From assembly GCA_963669155.1 (NCBI GenBank), contig OZ022584.1, positions 17,785,771-17,849,770 on the forward strand: a DNA stretch of 64,000 nt, written 5' to 3'. The translations under genes were made by a program, and so were the position numbers. Positions 24,941 through 34,800 of the stretch are shown piece by piece. The DNA is from Arbacia lixula. Lineage: Eukaryota; Echinodermata; Echinoidea; Arbacioida; Arbaciidae. The notes under the pieces were generated by a model. The model worked only from the letters and a program-made list of their open reading frames with translations. It did not search any database and was not told where the DNA came from. Position 1 is the stretch's first letter. Each line of letters starts with the position of its first letter.

Positions 24941-26379
24941 ACAAGCCAGATACGCCACTTAGGCCCATCGTCGCAACAAGGGGATCTCCGACATACGACA
25001 CGGCTCGACATCTTGCTACGATTCTTCAACCACTTGTTGGGAACTCATCTCATCACATCGCCAACTCCAAGCATTTCATTGAGAAACTCAACGCAATTCA
25101 AATCTGTCCTACAGATACGCTTGTCAGCTTTGATGTTGAATCTCTCTTCACCAATGTTCCTGTTTCAGAAGCCTGCAGTATCATCCGACAGAGACTAGAG
25201 GAAGACGACGCCCTACCAGAACGGACAGCTATGTCTCCAGAGCACATCCAGGATCTACTTCTCACATCCCTCAACTCGACTTCATTCCAGTGGCGTAACT
25301 CTTTTTACAAACAGGTTGAAGGAGCAGCAATGGGGTCACCTCTCTCCCCCATCGTCGCCAACATCTACATGGAGGAATTTGAGACAGCAGCACTTCAAAC
25401 ATCGACTCTCTGCCCCAAATTATGGGTTAGATATGTTGATGATATTTTCGTCGTGTGGCAGCACAGCAGAACTGATCTCCAGGAATTTCTTTACCATCTT
25501 AATCACAGGCACCCAAGCATCAAGTTCACCATGGAGATAGAGCAGGATCTTTCCATCCCATTTCTAGACGTACGCATTACAAGGACAGCTGAGGGAAAGG
25601 CATCACACCAAGTCTACCGGAAACCGACGCACACGGACAGGTACCTCAATTTTAAATCGTTTCATCACCCTTCTGTTTTACAGTTAGTATCCAGTACTCT
25701 CATCCGGCGAGCACACGACATCAGCGACGAGGAACACCTTCAACAAGAGCTTCAGCACATCAAGACAGCGCTCACCAGCATCAACGGATACCCTCCTCGA
25801 AAGGTGAAGACATCTCTACCTCGTCCGCGCACTCCTGCTCCGCCACATTTAGCTTCAGTTTTTCTCCCTTACATAGGACAAGCTTCTCACAAGATTCAGC
25901 GGATTCTCAAGAACGTCAACATCCAGGTCAGGCACCGATCTTCAGGTAAGCTGCACTCCAAGCTCTTCACCCACAAAGACAGGAAGCCGCCGGACACTCA
26001 ACCAGGAGTCTACAAGATACCGTGTGAATGCGGTCAGTTCTACGTTGGAGAAACCGGAAGAAGCCTTAGGACCAGACTCAAGGAACACCAGACCAGCTTT
26101 AGACGGAACGAGTGGGAGAAATCAGCTATCGTCAAACATGCTCAGCAACAGAATCATCGCATCGACTGGTCCAACGCAGAACTCATCACATCCATTAAGC
26201 ACTGGCACACCCGGCGCGTGAGAGAAGCCATCGAGATTCTTCAACACGACACGGTACCACAGGAGAGCGGACTTGTGATCAACGATATCTGGATGCCACT
26301 TCTTCACCACGCACACCGGCAGCACCACCACGCACAACGCACACGGGACGACGACCTACCCGAAAGCTCGGGGAATTGA
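24940..26379 (+). CDS. Penelope-like reverse transcriptase with GIY-YIG endonuclease (5'-truncated)
   Basis: An open frame of 479 codons plus stop, whose first codon is the H of HKPDTPLRPIV. There is no start codon at this edge, because the 5' part of the element is missing. Reverse transcriptase motifs occur in order: PLRPIV, then VSFDVESLFTNVP (motif A aspartate, near residue 67), AAMGSPLSPIVANIYMEEFE (near 130) and RYVDDIF (catalytic YVDD, near 165). After a linker comes a GIY-YIG nuclease (GVYKIPCECGQFYVGETGRS, near residue 357, with the downstream RLKEH). This order is diagnostic of endonuclease-bearing Penelope-like retroelements, which prime cDNA synthesis at a nicked target. The frame is uninterrupted, so the copy is young. 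Expression is unlikely because the N-terminus and promoter end are absent. A later ATG at 25231 would miss motif A. Confidence 0.9.
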   Translation, partial: HKPDTPLRPIVATRGSPTYDTARHLATILQPLVGNSSHHIANSKHFIEKLNAIQICPTDTLVSFDVESLFTNVPVSEACSIIRQRLEEDDALPERTAMSPEHIQDLLLTSLNSTSFQWRNSFYKQVEGAAMGSPLSPIVANIYMEEFETAALQTSTLCPKLWVRYVDDIFVVWQHSRTDLQEFLYHLNHRHPSIKFTMEIEQDLSIPFLDVRITRTAEGKASHQVYRKPTHTDRYLNFKSFHHPSVLQLVSSTLIRRAHDISDEEHLQQELQHIKTALTSINGYPPRKVKTSLPRPRTPAPPHLASVFLPYIGQASHKIQRILKNVNIQVRHRSSGKLHSKLFTHKDRKPPDTQPGVYKIPCECGQFYVGETGRSLRTRLKEHQTSFRRNEWEKSAIVKHAQQQNHRIDWSNAELITSIKHWHTRRVREAIEILQHDTVPQESGLVINDIWMPLLHHAHRQHHHAQRTRDDDLPESSGN

Positions 26380-27010
26380 ATACGCCGCACTTTCGCGCCG
26401 TTTCACGCTCCAGTGCACACCGCGCATTCGCGCCGCACTTTCGCACCTATTCAGCTGTTTCACGCTCTAGTGCACACAGCACATTCGCGCCGAAACGCTC
26501 TATTCTTATTGGCTGATTTCGGACACTCTCGGGTTATTTCGGATCCCTTCGGATCACATAAATACCCGGCGCGCTCGTTAGTTTCTTCGAGTTATTCTCC
26601 GGATGACGGACAGAGCACACTGCCCGAAACGTCGAGACTGATACTCCCTCTTTCAGATTTTGAAAGAAATCTATAGTTAGTTGCAGAACTGACTATAACT
26701 TTTCTACACCTTTCTCATTTTCTTTTCTTGTCTTTTCTCTTTATCACTACTTTGTGACTAGTTCACAACTTTCATCAACACCCACCCTCTTCTTCTACCT
26801 CCATTCCATCCCATTTATTTTCGGTTTAAAACACCGAAAACTGAAGCTAAAAATAGTCTTGTGTAAGTGTTATAAAATATAAAAATTCACCTCTCCTTTT
26901 CACTTTTCACTTTCCTTTCCTTTCTTCACCCCATAAGTGGGCCAATTATCCGAAAGAATACAACCACATGGTGTTACCGAAAGTTTTGCTATTTTCTAAA
27001 TAGTATTTAT
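26380..27010 (+). mobile_element. Non-coding 3' end (pLTR-like) of the Penelope-like element
   Basis: Downstream of the stop codon lie degenerate direct sub-repeats of TTTCGCGCC, TTTCACGCTC and AGTGCACAC (26390-26500), then the hammerhead-like segment, then an AT-rich tail ending ATAGTATTTAT. Penelope-like elements carry long terminal pseudo-LTRs; here one is intact on the right and one is inverted on the left. Confidence 0.7.
26601..26633 (+). ncRNA. Hammerhead ribozyme-like motif of the Penelope-like element
   Basis: GGATGACGGACAG-AGCACA-CTGCCCGAAACGTC resembles the core layout of the small hammerhead ribozymes known in Penelope pseudo-LTRs: (CU)GAUGA, stem II, GAAA, and a very short stem III with GUC. 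The base before GATGA is G where the canonical core has U, and stem II contains one A-C mismatch. Self-cleavage is therefore doubtful. A diverged copy lies at 60786-60836. Confidence 0.45.
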
Positions 27011-27076
27011 TAGTACACTCTCACCATGGAAACATTCAAAGAACATTTAATTCTTACTTGTCTTTCATTTGTATAG

Positions 27077-27089
27077 AAACAAACTCAAG
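27077..27089 (+). other. 5' UTR part of the first coding exon
   Basis: The acceptor TTTGTATAG ends at 27076, and 13 untranslated bases precede the ATG at 27090. The frame is open upstream through the acceptor only by reading intron sequence, so the ATG at 27090 is chosen. Confidence 0.55.
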
Positions 27090-30000
27090 ATGCAGAAGTT
27101 TCCCGGTGCCGGCCGGGGACTCCTCTTGCAGAACATGACCCCTGAGGTCGGCGGCACATCCTCCCCCTCAAGACATGAAAACCCTCCATCGCCGGGACTG
27201 CCAAGTCTGGTGTCGTACGATGACAATGACGACAATGAAGAGACGGCTCCTGACCCTTCTAATGATGCCACCCCTGTCTCTCCGGTGGTTTCATCAGAGA
27301 GTCCTGCGGGGGAAGTTGACCCCCGTGAAGAGGAGGAGAGTGGAGGCGGGAATTGTGCAAGTGAGGGGTCAGACCCCTCAGACTCGAAACCCACCGCTGA
27401 TGAGGCCACAGTTACATTGACTGCTGATGAGAGCACCACGCTCCAGGACCGATCGCAAAGTCCAGATTTGAAACCAGAGGCGCAGAGTAGCAGCTTTGTG
27501 GACGAAGCTGAATGTAACGGTGAGGAACACCCCACCCAAAGTGAGGAAGCTGCCCCTGCAGAGGAAGCTTGCGCTGGAGAGAAACCAGAAGATCAATCAG
27601 AAGAGAAGGAGGAGGGAGAAGGAGAAGCAGAAGAGACGGAGAGGAAACAAGTCACAGAAGCCTGGGACAGTACAGAGGTAGAGGAGGCTTCTCAGGTTGC
27701 AAGCGGAGAGAAAGAGGAGCAGCAAGTTACTAGCGATAACAAAGAGGAGCAACAGGTTGACAACGAAGAGAAGAAGGAGCTACAGGTTGCCAGCGAAGGG
27801 ATTGAGGAGCAAAAGCTTATTGCGAGCAAAGGGAAAGACAAGCCACAGGTTGAGGAAGAGAAGGCTGCGGTCCCAAGCAGTGATGATCAACCATCTGAAG
27901 AGACCAAGAAGGAACCAAACGACAAGAAAACTGACCAGACAAGTAAGCCTTCATTTTCATTACTTCTTTTTATTATTTTTATGATTTACTATTAAATTGC
28001 ATGTATTGTGCATGAACAGTATGGTTCTTCATTAATATTCATGAAAAAACAAAGCATGCGCAGTGTTGGCAAAGTAGAAAAAAGGAGAATGTACCATAAG
28101 GGAGAAGAATGAATGAAAAAAAAATCTGCAAATCAATTGTTTAATTGTGGTCCTTACAGAAAATATACATGTATTTATGAAATCTATTTTTATCCTTGCA
28201 GAAATTAAAATCGCAGCCAGCCTGAATTCAGGCCCACCAACAGCCAGGAATACCACCACGTTCATCCTACCTCCCTCCCTCCCCCTGCTCCCCTCCCCCA
28301 GACCACCTCATGGTAGGGGCATCCTAGGGCCTGCCCCCACTGCCCCTACTGCTACCCCACCCCTCTTGCCCAGGGGGCCGCCCTCCATGTTCCCCCAGGC
28401 CCTGCCCATCTCCATCCCCCCTCCCCCCATGGACGTCAGGCTTCCCCCTCCCAAGGTGGTGCCCAAGACTAAGCAGGAGCTACTTCAGATGCTGACGGAG
28501 CAGCTGGGAATTCGGGTCCCTGACGACGGCCGGAAGACGGATGACCACACCATGGCAACCAGTGGGACAGGTCAGTCAAGGGAGACGAACTGTGGGTAAT
28601 CTCTAACACCAATTGTTCTACACATTTGGGCCCTCTCTTATAAAGTGTTGCGATTGATCGTAACTTTGCTTTAAGTAATACAAATATTTTCTTCTGTACA
28701 TTCGAGATATAGGATTGGCCTTGAGTTAGATTCAGATGAATGACAACTCTGTTAATGTCATGGATGGCGTGGATGATGTATTGATATTTTTCCCCATTGC
28801 TGATATGTTTCTCTTTGTTTGTATGCTATTCCTCCTGAGCTGCAGATGACAACGGAAAAGTACCGCAACACCCTCTTCTTCCCAGACAAGCTGAGTCCTC
28901 ACCGTTACCGCAGCAGCAGCAACATCAACAACAACAGCAACATCGTCAGAGCCGAGATGCCAACTGGAGACAGAAGTCTGATGCCAAAGGTCCAAAGGTC
29001 CAAGGTCAGATGGGTCCTCAGCACCCTGGCCAGAGCCAGAGAGGGCCTCAACCAGGGATGGCTGGGATGCAGAACAGGTGGGTGTCCTTAACTCTATGTG
29101 TGCCACGTGTGTGTTCTTCCATCACTGATGCACACACACCTCATTGAGCAGCATTTTGTCTGGCATAGGAAGGGTTGAAGAGCGACAATCCCACTAACTC
29201 TTCCAACTCCTCTCTGACCAATAGCATGAACACAAATATTGTAGAGCAGCTATGTTTGTGGCTTGACTTGGCTTACGTGCATAGGACCATGGTGTGTCCC
29301 TTCGCTCTTGTACGAGTCATCATTCTCCGTTGACTTCTGCCCTGGGCTAGATCTCCAGCCTCTTGTGGCACCATACACAAATAGTTTATTGCTGTGAGTG
29401 CAATGATGCTGTACTCTGTTTGAAAAGTGTGTCTTATCTTTCGGCCCCTGCAAAGTCTTGTACCATCGCATGAAGACAGACACTAAACGATAAGTTGATG
29501 AAAGATGAATGCTTGTTACTCCTTGATCATTCCAAAACACTAGAATGTGGACATTTGTAGCATGTTCCTTTTTCCTACCCAAATGCTTTCCATTGGTATA
29601 TTTGACATTGTTGAACTTATTTTGTGTAAAATGCAAATTCTCTTTTCATTTTTTTCTATCATCTATCTATCTTTTCATCATCTATCATCATCTTTTCTAC
29701 ATCAAATCATTTCTAGTCTTCCTTTCTCGGCGCAAAGAGGTGTAATTTTGTTGGACTCTGTATATGTGCTGTATATTATTATGTTTTTCTGTTCTCCCTT
29801 CCAGGCAGCCCAATGCTGCGATGAAGAAGACCAGTCCCCAGGCTGGCACCAAGCCAGGTCTCTCCAACCTGACCAAGGAGGAGCTGGAGAAGGAGTACGA
29901 GTGGCACAAGTTCAATGTAGAGAGGAAAGTCAAGAAGGTATGGTGGTGGAGTTGTGCAGGGGAAAGTGGTGGGGTGGGGTAGGTGGGTAGGGGTGTGTAA

Positions 30001-31738
30001 TGAGGCGGGGAAGGCAGGGGGAGATGAGTTGGAGAAGGAGTACGAGTGGCACAAGTTCAATGTAGAGAGGAAAGTCAAGAAGGTAAGGTGATGGAGTTGT
30101 GCTTGGGAAAGTGGTGGGGTGGGGTAGGGGTAATGAGGCGGGGAAGGCGGGGGCGGGGAAGGCGGGGGCGGGGGGCGGGGAAGGGGGGGAGGGATGAGCT
30201 GGAGAAGGAGTACGAGTGGCACAAGTTCAATGTAGAGAGGAAAGTCAAGAAGGTAAGGTGGTCGAGTTGTGCTAGGGAAAGTGGTGGGGTGGGGTAGGTG
30301 GGTAGGGGTGTGTAATGAGGCGGGGAAGGCAGGGGGGGGGGTGAGCTGGAGAAGGAGTATAAGTGGCAGACGTTCAATGTAGAGAGGAAAGTCAAGAAGG
30401 TAAGGTGATGGAGTTGTGCTTGGGTAGGTGGTGGGGTGGGGTAGGTGGGTAGGGGTGTGTAATGAGGAGGGTAAGGCATGGGGAGATGAGCAGGAGAAGG
30501 AGTATAAGTGGCAGACGTTTAAAGTAGAGAAGAAAGTCAAGAAGGTAAGGTGGTGGAGTTGTGCTAGGGAAAGCAGTGGGGTGGGGTAGGTGGGTAGGGG
30601 AGGAGGGGAAGGCAGGGGGTGAGATGAGCTGGAGAGGAGTACGAGTGGCACAAGTTCAATGTAGAGGAAAGTCAAGAAGGTAAGGTGGTGGAGTTGTGCT
30701 TGGGAAAGCGGTGGGGTGGGGTAGGTGGGTAGGGGTGTGTAATGAGGAGGGGAAGGCAGGGGGGGATGAGCTGGAAATGGAGTACGAGTGGCACAAGTTC
30801 AATGTAGAGAGGAAAGTCAAGAAGGTAAGATGGTGGAGTTGTGCTAGGGTAGGGGGTTTTATGGGATAGGTGGATGGATGAATGTAGCAAGAGGAAGGGA
30901 GGGTGGGGAGGTCATGTGAAATAGAAGAGATAAAAGTGAGAATCAGAAGAGAAGGTCAAGGAAACAAAAGAATAGGAGGAAGGGAAATATAATGAGAAAG
31001 AAAGGAAAAAGGATAGATAAGAGGAGGAGGGAAGGAACTGAGATCAAGTAAGATATAGGAATTATTTGAAGGGATTGACATTTTAAAACAAGAGAACAAG
31101 GAAAACATAGGAAAAACATACCGTTAAGTGTACTATTATGTTTTCATTTTCAATTTTGTCATGAGAATTGTTATTATTTTGCTCGCCAGGTATATCATTT
31201 CAATGTTTATATTGTTCTAATTGATATTATAAATTTTTGTTTTCCTTCAGGTTTTGAAGTCATTGAAGACCAAGAATAATGATGAGATCATAGCAGAGCT
31301 GCTCTTAATCATCAAAACTAGTAAGTTTTTTTTTGGTGTCATATGAAAGTTAATCCACACATCTTCTTCTGTGGTTGTATAGATTCATTAAAATCTTACA
31401 GATTTCACTTGTTACAAATATTATTGTGTTACAAGTAGTATCCATGATGAAATTGAAAGACCTCCAAACTAACAATCTAGAAAAGAAATGTTTGAACAGA
31501 TGCTTGGCTCTATGTTTCATGCGTTAAACAAATATTGCTGTGGATGTGTACAGCGTGGATTCCATTTGGACTGTGACTATCTCTGCTGCGTATTGCGCAA
31601 TGACTGCCCCTATTAGTTCCATGACAAGATGCATGTTGCAACACATCAAGGGGTGTTCAAGATAAACAGGATGCATGCTTGTTGCGCTGTGCAACCACAG
31701 GAGAGAGAGAGAGAGAGGGAGAGGGAGAGGGAGAGGGA

Positions 31739-31805
<67 letters not shown>

Positions 31806-34800
31806 GAGTGTTGATAGATAATGATAAAACTTAAAGGGCACCATACCCAAAGTGTAAATTTGTCTTCTGGAAAGAACATCCTTAAACCTTTTAAGGAGTT
31901 TTAGTGAAAAACTACTTAGGGATATAACCAATTGTGTGAATGCACAGAAATAAATCAGTGCTGTTTCCCTGTAAAGCTCTTGAATGCATACAATATGTAA
32001 CCATATGAGGAGCCATCTTTATTTACATCTCAATAGTTACTAATAGATGTGGAACCCTAAATTGTTAATGTTTTTTTTTATACATTGTCAATTGTCACCA
32101 TGAGTTTATTAGGGCTGGCAATAGAACTTGATGCTAAACCAATCCCTCTGAGAAGGGGCTTGGGTTGGGGGTGGGGGTGTGGGGGGGGGGGGGGGCAGGA
32201 GCATTAATTACCCCCTCCCACAAAGCAAGTATTTCTGTACCTTTTCATGTTATGAAAGTTCCATTATAGATATGAGCAATTCCATGAAGTTAGTGAGGTC
32301 ATTTAATTGATTTTCCACTATGCTATTTTGTTGTACTCATCTTTTTGAAATGTGTACAATCTGAATTATCAAGAAAAGAGAAATGATGCTAAGCTGTTAA
32401 TGAAATTAAAGAATGTTAATTACTCACGTCACTTGACTTCAACCCAAACTTAGGAAGTGATTTTCTTATAAACAGAGGTTTAATGCAATCAGTGTAGTAA
32501 ACCTGGTCTAACTTTATGGGACACCAAATGAAACATTATTATTGATTTGCTTTAATCTATTTTGTCCTTAGAATCACTCTGGTATATAAACTTTGTCCAA
32601 ATAATGATTTATGTTTAAGATTTTGGTCATTTCGTATAGATCATGTAGATCCTGTAGATCCTATATGGAAATTCTCCTGACTATATTCAAGAACTTATTA
32701 GGTTTTATAAATCACCTCGGGTCCTTCCTTCTAATTCAAAGAATCTTTTAGTTCAGTACTCCGATAAAACCAAGACATACGCTCAGAGGTCTTTTTAGTT
32801 AGCCGCACCTATGCTGTGGAATAAACTTCCAGACTTTACTGGACAATCTAATACTTAAGATCAATTTCATGCCAAATTGAAGTCATTTTTATTTGTTGTT
32901 GAATTGTAAGTTTCATTCAATTTATCTTTCCTTAAACATGATTTCCTTCTCTTTTTGTCTTTTATGCGCACTGAGACTTCACTGTAAAATTGTGCCATAT
33001 AAGAATGGACTATTGTTATCATTACAGCAAATAATTGAAATGACCCACTGTGACTCTGTTGTGAAAATCAATGATTTTGTTACAGCATCGGATGATTGAT
33101 TTTGCACCCCATAAAGTCAGTCTAAGTTAAATATGCGGTCTAAGTCAAACCACTGTTGTGATTGTGGGGAATATGGGTCAATTTATCTGATTGCTGATCT
33201 CTCCTGCCCCTAGATCCATCCAAACTAGCCAACTTTCCCTGGCCCAAGGAGCAGTACGTGGTGCTCGATAAGCTGATGGAGCACGCCATTCAAGCCACTG
33301 AGGAGAAAGACGCCCTGCAGACCAGGATAGCAACCATCATCAACAAATTACAAGGTAGCGGCTACAGGCTCTATGGAATATTATGAACAGGCTATGGTTT
33401 CTGGCAGAGCATTCCAGATTTCCTAATCTTGCTATACTTTCCAAGATTTTCCTCTTTTTTTTGTCTTTGATATTAACCAGCATTATCCTTCTCTCCCTTC
33501 CCTGTGATGTCTTCTTTTCTTTGTTTTCGCTATTGTGTCTTTTTATGTGAACAAGGCGTATCCCATCTGTATGTTGTGTTTCTGTGTGGTTGTGGCCTAA
33601 TCCACCTATAATTTGTATATTGTGTGAACAGGGCCTACACCATCTGTATTGTGTGTTTCTGTGTGAGTGTGGCCTAACCCATCTGTAATTTGTATATTGT
33701 GTGAACATGGCATACCCCATCTGTATTGTGTGTTTCTGTGTGGTTGTGGCCTAATCTGCGTGTAATTTGTATATTGTGTGAACAGGGCCTACACCATCTG
33801 TATTGTGTGTTTCTGTGTGAGTGTGGCCTAATCCACCTGTAATTTGTATATTATGTGAACAGGGCCTACACCATCTGTATTGTGTGTTTCTGTGTGAGTG
33901 TGGCCTAATCCACCTGTAATTTGTATATTATGTGAACAGGGCCTACACAATCTGTATTGTGTGTTTCTGTGTGAGTGTGGCCTAATCCACCTGTAATTTG
34001 TATATTATGTGAACAGGGCCTTCAACATCTTTATGTTGTTTTTCTGTGTGAACAGGGCCAAACCCATCTTTAGTATATATTTCTCTATATTTCAGCTTAA
34101 CCCATCTATATTGTGCATTTGCGTCAACAGATACGCATCCGCAGGGCTTCAAGGAAGACTTCAGGAATGCTGTGATGCATGGCCACAGGGAGTTCATCCA
34201 GGTAGAGACACTCAAACACGAATATCTGTGATTTGTTCCTTATAGAAGTTCTGTTTGAAATGGTTAGATATCATACACAAGAGATACACAATATATATCT
34301 GTGATTTGTTCAATATAGAAGTTCTGTTTGAAATCGTTAGATATCCTTTTGCATACTTGTGTGACATTTGGAACTGAATGTAGACATTACAGTTTGGTTT
34401 TTTAGCCATGTGTAAATTACATAAAACATGCTATTATTTATCTCACTATGTTAGCATGTAACTTTAGGAAAGATGGCATTTAGCATGGATTGATTGCCAT
34501 AACATATCTTTTTGTTTGATTCGGTCACTCTCCACCCATTATTCCACCCCCTTCCTTGTTTTATTCTTTCTCCTCCATCCCACATTCCCCTTTCCATCTG
34601 TTTCTGTCCACTTCCATCCCATGCCACTATTCTTCTTGCTCATCTCCTGTCATGTCTTACATCTTACCTTTAACTGTACCCTCGTCTGCCCTCTCTATCT
34701 ACCCTCTTCCTCTCCTACCTCTCTCTCCTTTATGTGTTCTTTACTCTCTCTTGTCTGGTTTGTCTCCTTTGTTATCTTTCATCTCTCTCTTTCTCCATGC

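Larger units (their letters stand above)
23617..27010. mobile_element. Penelope-like retroelement with 1324-bp inverted arms
   Basis: The right arm (25687-27010) is the 3' half of a Penelope-like element: the end of the reverse transcriptase, the GIY-YIG endonuclease and the non-coding 3' end. The left arm (23617-24940) is the same 1324 bases in reverse complement. The arms appear nearly identical; one difference I noticed is TTTAG versus TTCAG near 23788. The 746-bp spacer between them holds the rest of the reverse transcriptase, starting exactly at the HKPD motif. The element is thus 5'-truncated and capped by an inverted copy of its own 3' part, a configuration known for Penelope-like elements. 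Outer ends share ATAAATACTATTTA. No clean target duplication is visible, although AATTCTTA occurs at both flanks (23611 and about 27048). Confidence 0.9.

Noticed and set aside
29779..30675. Long minus-strand frame of about 298 residues rich in Pro, Leu and Thr
   Set aside because: It is the antisense of the amplified exon array. Its repetitiveness follows the DNA repeat, and the plus-strand exon explains it.
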